A DNA stretch of 64,000 nt, from contig NZ_QKRX01000002.1 of the NCBI RefSeq assembly GCF_003284585.1, positions 310,001 through 374,000 on the forward strand. The letters run 5' to 3'. Of this stretch, positions 10,131-18,753 are shown in pieces (position 1 is the stretch's first letter; each line of letters begins with the position of its first letter). The notes under the pieces are model-generated. The model saw nothing but the letters and a program-made list of their open reading frames with translations. It was not told the origin of the DNA and did not search any database. This DNA comes from Nitrincola tibetensis (lineage in GTDB: Bacteria > Pseudomonadota > Gammaproteobacteria > Pseudomonadales > Balneatricaceae). A program made the translations under genes and the position numbers.

Positions 10131-13100
10131 AAATGACTCTCTTTAGCGTGAAGTAAACCGGACAAAGTGGCTGAGTAAACCGGCTCATACCAACCATTCC
10201 GGTCAAAATCAGACAACACACGAAAACCAAAACGTAAAACAGCATCATCTGCTTCCAACTCAGACAAGCTCGCTACACCAGCCGTCAGGCAAGCTGTAAA
10301 CACAGGCATATAAACAACTGATTTCATGTAACCCGGCATTTCAAGCCCCAGCATCCAAGCATAATCCTCATGCTGCCGAATCCAGTTGCTCAACGCTTCA
10401 TTCAGAATGACTGGCCATTGCGCATCCTCCTGGCGGCCTCGCATCTCACCAAACCAAATCGGCAGCACCAACTGGAGAGGCACGCTATTGGATATTTTTA
10501 TGTCTCCATCAAACAATTCATCAGAGAGGTCCTTAAACAACGGAACCTGAACAGACAGCAAGCCCATGCGTGACTTCGCACTGCACTTGACCATATCCTC
10601 AGGAATACCAAATTGCTGAGAGATACCCTGAACGTATACTCGAAGAGCTGCTTTCCATTGTTCAATTGTTATTGCCTCCCAGATGACCGCCAGCTCCTGT
10701 GTCAATCGCTCAGCAAAGCATGCATCCATTTCGAGCCGGAATACCGCTAAAGCCATTACCTGTGGGTGACGACTCAGGTGTTTCCAGCATTCAAAAACCG
10801 AGAGGGGAACATGTTTATAACGCTGTTTCAACTCAGCAAGATAAAGCCAGCTGCTGTGAAAAAAATGTAGTGCCATGTCGTCTAGGACAGGATTGAAGAT
10901 TTCCGGGCGAAGCTTAGGATGGTAGTAACGCGCCGCAGAGTTAAGGGTTTTTATTTCCTGTTCCTCATCAGGGGTACATATAGCCACATTCGGCACATGA
11001 ATGGCCGGACGGAAGAAGGTCGCTGAGCCTTCGGTGGGATACAGCAACCAAGGTCCATCCTTTTGGAGTCGTGTCGGTAGCTCGAAGACACCCGAAGTCA
11101 GTTCATGTACCGACTGTGAATGCAGCTCAACAGGCGTTGCTTCCGGCGTCTGAAGCTGCATAGCCATAACTGATATCCCCTTAGCTCTGTGCATCAAAGA
11201 CTGAAGGTTATGATCAGTCAGTTCAAAAGAGTGGCCAAATCCTTCAATAAACTTGATTTTTGCAGCATAGCGGCGGATATCGAACTGTCTGAGCGGACGC
11301 GAGGTTTCTATCCTGCAACGAACAACTGCGTCCTGCTCAGCACTACAGCTAAACAGGGACAATATATCGTCATAAAGCGAGAACAAACTCACCTGTGTCG
11401 AGCTGTTCTTTACTTCGTAGGTATAACGCTTTTCCAACCCCACCATTCGCCCCATCAGCTCAAGAGTAAGGTGAAAGGTTTGTGTTTTACCTGGTGGAGG
11501 CGTCATGACCAGAGACATTCCTAAAATTCGGTCTACAGTGAGCTCTCGTCCTCGGACAAGGCTGGCGTTAGCTTCAACCAGCTGGACACCCTCTTCGGGA
11601 TAAGGTAGTCGAATCACGATACCATCACTGTGGCTACGTTGATCTGAGACCTCCAATAATACCCGGTCAGGCTGCTGGCCAACAGGAACTAGGTCAACGG
11701 TGGTAGTGCTATCCGCCCTATGTACCTCTGTACTCAGGTTATCGTTCAGCACTCGAACTTTAAGTCCCTGTACTGTATTAATTGAAATACGGGCTGGCAC
11801 TTGCGAAGAAGCTGGAAGCGAAGTTATCGAAAAATCCCGGGGCAACACACCCAGTTTTCGACGCGACAATACGTGTTGATATTGGCCCAGTACTTCGACC
11901 TTAAAACTGCCAATCGATGGCAATGAATCAGTGCGCTGGAATACCTGATCATTCACTCTGAATGAATCTGGCCTTCGCTCCTCTCCCGAGGTGGAGGCAA
12001 GCAAACAGCGGGGCCACCCCAGCCAGGTAGTAATGGGCAGCGTATCGTACGGTGAAATAACTCCCCGGAATTCAATTCGTTCAGCAGCAGACGAGCTTCC
12101 TGGTTCAATCAAATAACAGGAGCCAGTATCAGATATGATAGTGGGCTCACTCACGCGATACCATAGTCCCATCTCTGCGTCAGTAGTAACAGGAATCATG
12201 CTCTGAATTTTCATGCTGACAGGTACACGCAAAAGTATTTCTGGTACCTGAGCTTTAACCGATGCAGTGCCTAACAAGTGAACTTCGTCACCCTCCTCGA
12301 CAAATACGGTCGGCAATTGATTCCAATCAATCTCACTGGACTGAATGGTCTGTGTAGCCAGCCGTTCTCCGGCACAGGAACATACTAAGAACAAAGGATT
12401 ATCTGGAGACTTACGAAGACACTTTACGACCTCAGTCGGAATTTTGACAGCTAGCACATCACCTTCAAGCCGCCCATAGGCCGCCCCCAGCTTCAGTACC
12501 ATCTGTTCACCTTCATACAACGTAAGCTCAGCTCGGGTCGTGCTAAGTTTACGACCATCCAGCTTCACCTCAAGGGATGGTGCCAGCCTAACCTTTGCCA
12601 ACAAACGCGCAAGCTCCGGGGGACCATCAAGTCGATGTTCACAAGTGAAATAGTGTGCTTTTTCTTCAGCTAGCTTGCGCTCCTTAATCCTAATACTTGC
12701 ATCCCTCAACCATTCGTTGACCAGTGCATCGCCGTTTTCCTCTTCCAAAGGCAATGGAAACTCATCACGCCATTGGGGGGATTTGGTTGTTAAGTAAGCA
12801 GCAGGGTTATCTTGCTCATTAAGTCCGTGTTGTTCTGCCAAAAGCATGAGTGTTTCGGCAATTCTAGCTAGCAGCTGATATTTTTCATCATTCTGGAATG
12901 ACTGCGGGAAATACTGTCCGTATTGACGAACAATCTGGACAAGATCGAGACCATCGCGCTTGTGTTGATGATAATGTTTGAGCACAGCCTTGATTGCCTT
13001 TCCGAATCCATGCCCTTCGCTCTGCAATAGCTTCCAAGGCAACCCCCCTTCTGCAAAAAGGGAACCCAAATAGTCGGCACCGTGAGATCTATAGCGGATA

Positions 13101-13441
13101 GGCCTACCCCAAAAGCCCAGACCTTTAACCACAAGCTCTTTATGGTCAGTTGGCAATAAGCTGATATCAAGGGCCTTCTCGAAGGCCTTCCAGGACCAGT
13201 TTGCATCATAACCACGACGAAATTGCTCTGCTATATATAGGCAAATACCGGCATACCAATAATGTTTGAATGCTGGATTAAAACGCTCTCCTTGGTAATT
13301 AATGAGAACAGCTCTAAGAGTTTTGAACTCTTCATCTGTAGTGCAATATCTAAATAACGGTATACCTTTTGGTGAAACTAAACCTCTAACCAAAAGAAAT
13401 TCGTTGATCCATGCTTTACAATGACTAATAATCAAACCCAC
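10127..13441 (-). CDS. druH: DruH-like protein, partner of DruE (Druantia type III; STY4851/ECs_5259 family)
   Basis: A protein of 1104 residues with no catalytic motif, signal peptide or membrane span that I can see. Size, position directly before a DruE-type helicase and the general character of the N-terminal region fit DruH of Druantia III, annotated elsewhere as the STY4851/ECs_5259 family. The middle looks rich in beta structure and the ends helical. Translation starts at GTG with a GAGGGA ribosome-binding sequence about six bases upstream. Its stop overlaps the druE start, so a fixed ratio of the two proteins is likely. Thirty-one bases separate it from the ZorC-like gene, placing Druantia and Zorya-like genes in one transcription unit. 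The function of DruH is unknown. Confidence 0.75.
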   Translation of the reverse strand: MGLIISHCKAWINEFLLVRGLVSPKGIPLFRYCTTDEEFKTLRAVLINYQGERFNPAFKHYWYAGICLYIAEQFRRGYDANWSWKAFEKALDISLLPTDHKELVVKGLGFWGRPIRYRSHGADYLGSLFAEGGLPWKLLQSEGHGFGKAIKAVLKHYHQHKRDGLDLVQIVRQYGQYFPQSFQNDEKYQLLARIAETLMLLAEQHGLNEQDNPAAYLTTKSPQWRDEFPLPLEEENGDALVNEWLRDASIRIKERKLAEEKAHYFTCEHRLDGPPELARLLAKVRLAPSLEVKLDGRKLSTTRAELTLYEGEQMVLKLGAAYGRLEGDVLAVKIPTEVVKCLRKSPDNPLFLVCSCAGERLATQTIQSSEIDWNQLPTVFVEEGDEVHLLGTASVKAQVPEILLRVPVSMKIQSMIPVTTDAEMGLWYRVSEPTIISDTGSCYLIEPGSSSAAERIEFRGVISPYDTLPITTWLGWPRCLLASTSGEERRPDSFRVNDQVFQRTDSLPSIGSFKVEVLGQYQHVLSRRKLGVLPRDFSITSLPASSQVPARISINTVQGLKVRVLNDNLSTEVHRADSTTTVDLVPVGQQPDRVLLEVSDQRSHSDGIVIRLPYPEEGVQLVEANASLVRGRELTVDRILGMSLVMTPPPGKTQTFHLTLELMGRMVGLEKRYTYEVKNSSTQVSLFSLYDDILSLFSCSAEQDAVVRCRIETSRPLRQFDIRRYAAKIKFIEGFGHSFELTDHNLQSLMHRAKGISVMAMQLQTPEATPVELHSQSVHELTSGVFELPTRLQKDGPWLLYPTEGSATFFRPAIHVPNVAICTPDEEQEIKTLNSAARYYHPKLRPEIFNPVLDDMALHFFHSSWLYLAELKQRYKHVPLSVFECWKHLSRHPQVMALAVFRLEMDACFAERLTQELAVIWEAITIEQWKAALRVYVQGISQQFGIPEDMVKCSAKSRMGLLSVQVPLFKDLSDELFDGDIKISNSVPLQLVLPIWFGEMRGRQEDAQWPVILNEALSNWIRQHEDYAWMLGLEMPGYMKSVVYMPVFTACLTAGVASLSELEADDAVLRFGFRVLSDFDRNGWYEPVYSATLSGLLHAKESHL

Positions 13442-13472
13442 CGTTTTCCCTCAATCCATTTTAAAATACAAT

Positions 13473-15197
13473 TCATACAGTAAGCCCAAGCAATGCATTT
13501 GCTCTCAAGTCACCAAGTTCTGCAGCTTTACGCAGCCAAACATCTCCACGCATACGCAGTTCAGCTCTTGATTTTGCTTTAACTAAATAGTACTCAGCTA
13601 AGTTCATCATTGCAGCTCTATTACCGAGCTTAGCAGAACTTTCCCAATGCTCTACCATCTGTTTAAAGTCACCCATCTGATTAAACTGCTGCCCTAAGAG
13701 TAATAATTCGTGTGCTTTTGCTTCACTTCCATCTGAAGTGTATTTACCAAGCAGCATTTCTCTTCTGAAAAACGCATCTGACCACCTTGCGACTTCTTCA
13801 GCCCTCAATGACAACATATTTTTATCAGGTGTTGGTAAACCCTTCCTAGGGTCATAATCTGAGAAACTTGGAGGTAATCCATTAAATTTTTTAGTCTTAT
13901 CATCAGGAATAATGTTATAGCTTTTTCTTAACCAAGATTCACAAGCCCATTGCCAACATATAACATGATCATGCACTGCATCTTGATGCGCCTTCCTAAA
14001 GTCATTTAATGATGGATTAACACTCTTTAGAAGAATGTTTTTATTCCTAGAGTTTTTCTCAAAAACTCTAATTTCACTTGCTTCCCCCCTAAGAACCTCT
14101 AAAACTATTACAGAGTCAAATTCAAGAATTATGACCTCACTACCTTCTTTATCTGAAAGAAGTTCAAGCCAACTACAACTTTTCAAAAGACCAATAACTT
14201 TATCATAGGTATATTCAGGCACTAAAATCCGCACAGATAATATGCGGCTTTCGTAGTGACACCAAAACTGACTACGCCGTTTTATTTGTTTTGTAGAATT
14301 TTCATCAACTGATAGCTCTTTTGATCTAAAAATTAATTCAACTAGTTTTTTGAAGTAGTACAAATCAGAAATTGAAACTATATTCTTTAGAGAAAGCTGG
14401 GCAGGTTCAGAAAGATCGTACCAGTAGCCATCTTCGTTTTGAGGGTGACATATTTCAATAAATTTACTAATTAGATATTTATTATTTTTTATATCATTAA
14501 AGCGCTTAGCCAAAAGTACATTTAGGATTTCAACACTTATCACATGTTCACTTTCTTTAACCATATATATACACCAACCTGCATACGATACTAAGTCAAT
14601 TGTTTCACATGTATATGGTATTGAAGCAGTAACTGCATGTTTTAGACGGGTACATCTTGGTAATCTATATTTACTAAAAAATTCATTAACAGAAATATCT
14701 TGCATAGCTACAGATAGAGCTATATCTTTATAGTTCCCGTCTCTCGACTTAATGACAATATCCAGTATTTCTTTTTTCCAACCAGAAAGCTTATCATCTA
14801 AAAAGTGAATTTGATCTAATAGTAAAGATGGGAAAAGATTTCCCACCCCATCAATAGTTAACGCAGCTCTAAACAGAGAAAGATTTAACAGCGGATCATT
14901 TTCTGACATTGCATTAAGTATTTTGAAACAGGTGTGCGAAGTACGTAGTTCAGTATTATTTTCACTCCATATATTACTACTCTCAAATAAATGGATCCAT
15001 TCCAATATAGTGATATCTGATGCTTTACCCTCATTCAGCAACAATAAGATCTGATCTATTGACTTAGGTGGGAATGCATTAACGCTGTCTAGAGTATTCC
15101 AGTCGTGAACCTCCATTCCTTTAACAAGAGCTTGCATTTTTTTTGGTTTTTTCTCAGCGGGAGTCTTAAAACCAATCCCCATACTAGACATGTTCAT
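13473..15197 (-). CDS. ZorC-like protein: EH-signature-like region plus C-terminal Sel1-like repeats
   Basis: A 574-residue protein placed two bases after zorB, as zorC is in type I Zorya. Residues about 305-425 contain the pattern I associate with the EH_Signature family of ZorC: RRSQFW, a hydrophobic strand with a conserved glutamate (VIVLEVLRGEA, about E367), then a histidine (H409 or H411) followed by WQWACESWL. The C-terminus (about 494-570) has two TPR/Sel1-like helical repeats (LGQQFNQMGD..., ...NLAEYYLVKAKS), suggesting protein contacts. The length is close to that of ZorC (about 560). The coding sequence is visibly richer in A+T than druE and druH. The EH motif is divergent, so a Zorya III accessory protein (ZorF/G) is an alternative. 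Confidence 0.55.
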   Translation of the reverse strand: MNMSSMGIGFKTPAEKKPKKMQALVKGMEVHDWNTLDSVNAFPPKSIDQILLLLNEGKASDITILEWIHLFESSNIWSENNTELRTSHTCFKILNAMSENDPLLNLSLFRAALTIDGVGNLFPSLLLDQIHFLDDKLSGWKKEILDIVIKSRDGNYKDIALSVAMQDISVNEFFSKYRLPRCTRLKHAVTASIPYTCETIDLVSYAGWCIYMVKESEHVISVEILNVLLAKRFNDIKNNKYLISKFIEICHPQNEDGYWYDLSEPAQLSLKNIVSISDLYYFKKLVELIFRSKELSVDENSTKQIKRRSQFWCHYESRILSVRILVPEYTYDKVIGLLKSCSWLELLSDKEGSEVIILEFDSVIVLEVLRGEASEIRVFEKNSRNKNILLKSVNPSLNDFRKAHQDAVHDHVICWQWACESWLRKSYNIIPDDKTKKFNGLPPSFSDYDPRKGLPTPDKNMLSLRAEEVARWSDAFFRREMLLGKYTSDGSEAKAHELLLLGQQFNQMGDFKQMVEHWESSAKLGNRAAMMNLAEYYLVKAKSRAELRMRGDVWLRKAAELGDLRANALLGLTV

Positions 15198-15199
15198 GA

Positions 15200-15853
15200 T
15201 TAGAGTCCCCGCTGCTCCATAAACCAGTGCAAAAACCGATCGCTCTTAAACTGAAAACGGAAGATCACTTTTCGATCACTAGGTTTATCTTCAAATTGAT
15301 CAGCATCTAGCTTTCCTCTACCAGCTACCAGCATTCGAGTCTGAAATTGTTCTTTGCCATTGAAAGTAAGGTTAGATATAGTCTCAGACACACTAAGTGC
15401 CCGATCCAAACTCAACTTCATATTATAATCCCAGCCACCAGTGGAGCTTGTATGCCCCTCAATAATCACATGTTGTATTTGATCAGCAACCTGGTCGCTA
15501 GAAAATATTGCATTGCTGTAAACAGGTATAAATAACGACAGAAACTCTCGTCCTTCTGGCTTCAATTCAGCGCTATTCGAGTCAAAAAGTACTGAGTCAA
15601 GAATACTAATGTCTCCGGTTTGAGGGTCGACTTCTGCATTTATTCCCTTTTCAGCTAACGTTTTTTGTAGTGACTGAATAATTACGATTCGACTACTTTT
15701 TGCTTTTTCAGCAGCCTCGGTTAACTGCAAAAGTGCCAAAATCAAAAGCAAAGCAAAGATCATAAGCAAGCCAGACATCAAATCACCGATGGATAACCAA
15801 GCACCGGACTCATCTATATCGGTTTCTGGATAACTCCACTCGCTCCTAGCCAT
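15200..15853 (-). CDS. zorB: ZorB-like OmpA/MotB-domain protein
   Basis: A 217-residue inner-membrane protein. A short cytoplasmic N-terminus leads into one membrane helix (about 22-44) that carries an aspartate at its start (GDLMSG, D24). This matches the ion-binding aspartate of MotB and ZorB. The periplasmic part has an OmpA-like peptidoglycan-binding fold, with DSNSAELKPEG near residue 90 and IIEGHTSSTG near 125. Two copies are expected to sit inside a ring of five ZorA subunits. The start codon overlaps the zorA stop by one base (TAATG). In Zorya the ion-driven ZorAB motor detects phage attack and signals to cytoplasmic effectors. Ordinary MotB or TolR is unlikely, given the partner ZorA and the surrounding genes. 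Confidence 0.85.
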   Translation of the reverse strand: MARSEWSYPETDIDESGAWLSIGDLMSGLLMIFALLLILALLQLTEAAEKAKSSRIVIIQSLQKTLAEKGINAEVDPQTGDISILDSVLFDSNSAELKPEGREFLSLFIPVYSNAIFSSDQVADQIQHVIIEGHTSSTGGWDYNMKLSLDRALSVSETISNLTFNGKEQFQTRMLVAGRGKLDADQFEDKPSDRKVIFRFQFKSDRFLHWFMEQRGL

Positions 15854-18120
15854 TAGTTCACCTTCTCTTCAACTAACTGCATTTCAATCTGTTGCATTGC
15901 AGTGACAAGCAGGTTAGCAGCATCCGCAAGCTTTCCATGTACTTTCGCAGCCGCTTCATCAAAGTTATCAAAGAAACGTACATGACTTGTATTTGCACGT
16001 TCAAAATAGTCAGTCATGGCTTCTGGCATCTGCTCTGTGATTTTATTAAATCGAACTGCAGCCTCTTCATAAGACTGACGTAACTTACCAACTTGAGCGC
16101 TTATAGCCATAGAAGCATCTTCAAGCTGACTAAAGGCACCTGCTTTATTCATACCTACAGCTTCGACTAGCTCCTCAACCAGTGCAACACCATCTTTTAG
16201 CTGAGTGTATTGTTGATCAATCGCAAGGTACTGCTGCTTACGCAATTCATTTTCTTCTTTGAAAGCAACACGGAAGTCCTCAACCACATCAGCTAAGCCT
16301 TCACGCTGCTGACCCAAAGTTGACTCAAGAAGGTTTGCCTGCATACTGAAGAACTCTTGCAGGTTTTTCTGATATTCAAGCCGGAAACGCTCAAGCTCCT
16401 GCTGGGTAACCAAAGACATCGACTTAACTTTATCATCGATATTGCTAAGACCTTCTAGCAAGTTATCCTTGGCTTCTTGCATCAAAACACTAGATTCACG
16501 CCCTATCCCTTTAAGACTCTCATTTTGTTCGGCAAATGCAGCCGCTGCATTTTGAGCACTCTGCTGAAACGCACTACGTTGAGACTCCATACCCCTTACA
16601 GAATTATCCAAAGCGCTTTGTATTTCAACAGCAATCTGTTTCAAAGTACCTTCTGTATCATTTTTAAATTGAGAAAGAATTGAGCGTAATGAATCCGCAA
16701 ATTTTTCCAATCTTGTCAAAGTATCCAACTGGAACTGATTCAACGACTTCGCTGTTTGGTCAAGACCAGACATCAATCCATGCATTTCATGCACTAGGCT
16801 TTCAACCGAAGCAGAATATCTTTCACTAACTAAGGTCAGTTGATCAGCTTTTTCTATAGTTCTTGTGACATGTAGTGCAAACGGTTCAATAACTTCCTCA
16901 CGAAGTGATTGCACTATCAGATCTACAACATCCTTAGCACTCTGCTCCTTGATCTCGCGCAGCTCTTTGATACTTTCACCAATTTTTGCCAAATATGGAG
17001 AGATTGAGTGCTCGACAGTTTGAGATACAGCATTGGACACGGAGTTGGCAATAATGTCAGAGTCGAATTTGTCGAACACATGCCCCAATTCACTCACAAC
17101 ATATGCCAACTGTTGATTCGATCTGTTTGTGGCATCGACGGCATCTATCTGTTTTTCTGCTAATTTTTTTTGAGTTTGTACTGAACTTTCCAGTAGGGCA
17201 ATTACATCCTTATATCGCTGCAAACTCTCCGTTCGACCCTCTTTCAAGCAGTCTGATACAAACTTTAAATAAGGAGTAATAGTAGTCTCAATACTATCTG
17301 AGACCGCACCAGTAACAGACTTTGAGATCGTTTCCGAATCAAAATTTTTAAGGACGCTTTGCACTCCTTTCATTACACTGAGTAGTTCTTTATTCGTTTC
17401 TGCAACAGTCTCCGTTGCTTTTAGTTGCTGAATGATCAGATCCTCATGATTAGAAGAATTCATATTGTACAAAAGCGATGTAGGAGATACAGACACACAC
17501 AGTTCTTGCAGCTCTGTAGTTAGAGACCGATAGCGTCTTTCACGCAATTTGCTGCAGACTGCATGCCACGCCATAAACACAATTGATGCAGATAATCCGG
17601 CAAGAGACGTGTAAAAAGCTGTTTTCATACCCGACAGTAGCTTTGTAGCCGAACTCATCAATTGTGCAGAATTACCACCTTCTGTTTGAAAATCTGCCAA
17701 GCCCAGAGAGATACCAAGAAAAGTGCCTAACACCCCTATAGTTGCCAACAAAGCTGGAACAAACCTATAGGGCGAGGATGGTTGATGAGGTACAAGCCCC
17801 CCTACAGGCACTGTTACTAAGTAACTAGTATTTGACCTTGCAAGCAATACCTTATTCTTTCCTTCTTCAGCAGAAGTTGAGGTGGAGCCAACTAAAAAAT
17901 ACTGATGAATTAAATTAATCAACTTAGCTGATTTATCTTGTAAATGAATTTCTTCATGTCCATGACTCAATAAACTTTTAATCTCTTTCCATGCTGCCAG
18001 TGATTTACCGTAACGAAATGAAAGCCTCGTCTCAGCCAACATAAAAAAAAGCAGACTAACTGCGATGACGACAAAAAAAACAAACGTTATATCTATTGAA
18101 CCAACACCTGCCGTAATCAT
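15853..18120 (-). CDS. zorA: ZorA-like MotA/TolQ/ExbB-domain channel with long cytoplasmic tail
   Basis: A 755-residue membrane protein. One hydrophobic segment lies at about 11-29. The MotA/ExbB core follows, with helices at about 120-142 (VPALLATIGVLGTFLG) and 167-187 (TAFYTSLAGLSASIV). The remaining 560 residues are charged and heptad-rich, with recurring segments (SVTGAVSDSIETTITPYLKF and a similar block about 110 residues later). This matches the long intracellular tail of ZorA, which is needed for defence signalling. The length is close to that of type I ZorA. The start overlaps the preceding gene and the stop overlaps zorB, both as TAATG, so three genes are translationally chained. A TolQ/ExbB family member would lack the tail. 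Confidence 0.85.
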   Translation of the reverse strand: MITAGVGSIDITFVFFVVIAVSLLFFMLAETRLSFRYGKSLAAWKEIKSLLSHGHEEIHLQDKSAKLINLIHQYFLVGSTSTSAEEGKNKVLLARSNTSYLVTVPVGGLVPHQPSSPYRFVPALLATIGVLGTFLGISLGLADFQTEGGNSAQLMSSATKLLSGMKTAFYTSLAGLSASIVFMAWHAVCSKLRERRYRSLTTELQELCVSVSPTSLLYNMNSSNHEDLIIQQLKATETVAETNKELLSVMKGVQSVLKNFDSETISKSVTGAVSDSIETTITPYLKFVSDCLKEGRTESLQRYKDVIALLESSVQTQKKLAEKQIDAVDATNRSNQQLAYVVSELGHVFDKFDSDIIANSVSNAVSQTVEHSISPYLAKIGESIKELREIKEQSAKDVVDLIVQSLREEVIEPFALHVTRTIEKADQLTLVSERYSASVESLVHEMHGLMSGLDQTAKSLNQFQLDTLTRLEKFADSLRSILSQFKNDTEGTLKQIAVEIQSALDNSVRGMESQRSAFQQSAQNAAAAFAEQNESLKGIGRESSVLMQEAKDNLLEGLSNIDDKVKSMSLVTQQELERFRLEYQKNLQEFFSMQANLLESTLGQQREGLADVVEDFRVAFKEENELRKQQYLAIDQQYTQLKDGVALVEELVEAVGMNKAGAFSQLEDASMAISAQVGKLRQSYEEAAVRFNKITEQMPEAMTDYFERANTSHVRFFDNFDEAAAKVHGKLADAANLLVTAMQQIEMQLVEEKVN

Positions 18121-18461
18121 TAGACACCTCTGTCTACAAGTCGTTTTAATTCATCAGCTGAAAACAGCTCTGCTGCCATACGAACAGGCATATGCTCGAC
18201 ATCCGAGCGCACAACATTGTTAGGTAACCTAACTGGCTCACTTAACCTAATACTGAACAGTGGCTCACCTTCTATATTTTCAGTATCTAACTTAAGAGAG
18301 ACATATGAAGGAAAACTTCTGATAAGCCTTACCTGAAGTGATGACTTTCTCTCTCGCAACATGACTGCAATAGAGGAGTTATCCCCCCATTGCTCACGAG
18401 CATGCTTCCATGCCCTGTTAATAGAAGTAATCTGATAAATCAAAACTGGATTCAGTTTCAT
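18120..18461 (-). CDS. Unknown 113-aa protein, first gene of the Zorya-like operon
   Basis: A small, basic, soluble protein with no membrane span, signal peptide or familiar motif. It is predicted to mix strands and helices (VRLIRSFPSYVSLKL, then AAELFSADELKRLV). Its stop shares a base with the zorA start (TAATG), so it is translated together with zorA and is probably a real component or assembly factor of this locus. Classic type I and II Zorya operons begin with zorA, so this gene is an addition. The ribosome-binding site is weak (GGATG). I cannot assign a function. Confidence 0.6.
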   Translation of the reverse strand: MKLNPVLIYQITSINRAWKHAREQWGDNSSIAVMLRERKSSLQVRLIRSFPSYVSLKLDTENIEGEPLFSIRLSEPVRLPNNVVRSDVEHMPVRMAAELFSADELKRLVDRGV

Positions 18462-18753
18462 TTATGACATCCATATTCATCATGACAAAAAAATTACAGC
18501 TAACGCTCAAACGCTAGATCTAACGGCTAAGCACAAACATAGGCGGCTCGGCACTTACTCGCACATACACATCTCTTAAGCAATCGTCAGCAATGCTCCA
18601 GATAAAAGATATAAGTTTGTTGTGTGCACTGTGGTCCATGGGTAATCCTACAAGTTAATTCAAGCTAATTTATTGTAATATATATCAATTTATATAAGGG
18701 TTCATAGCAGACAAGTGGGGCCACCAGTCTTAAAGCAGCCCCGCCGAATGCAT
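18462..18753. other. Intergenic region upstream of the Zorya-like operon
   Basis: These 292 bases contain no supported gene. The centre (about 18655-18710) is strongly A+T rich and is the likeliest place for the minus-strand promoter of the Zorya/Druantia operon, although no clean -35/-10 pair stands out. Near 18696-18743 a GGGGC...GCCCC pairing could end transcription from the membrane-protein gene on the right, but it lacks a T-run. Short repeated blocks around CTAACG/CGTTAG occur at 18500-18535 and look like mobile-element debris. Confidence 0.35.

Noticed and set aside
18495-18545. Complete integron attC site upstream of the Zorya-like operon
   Set aside because: Motif-like pieces (CTAACG, CGTTAG) are present, but no full pair of imperfect arms or integron gene is visible. 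It is kept only as a low-interest observation.
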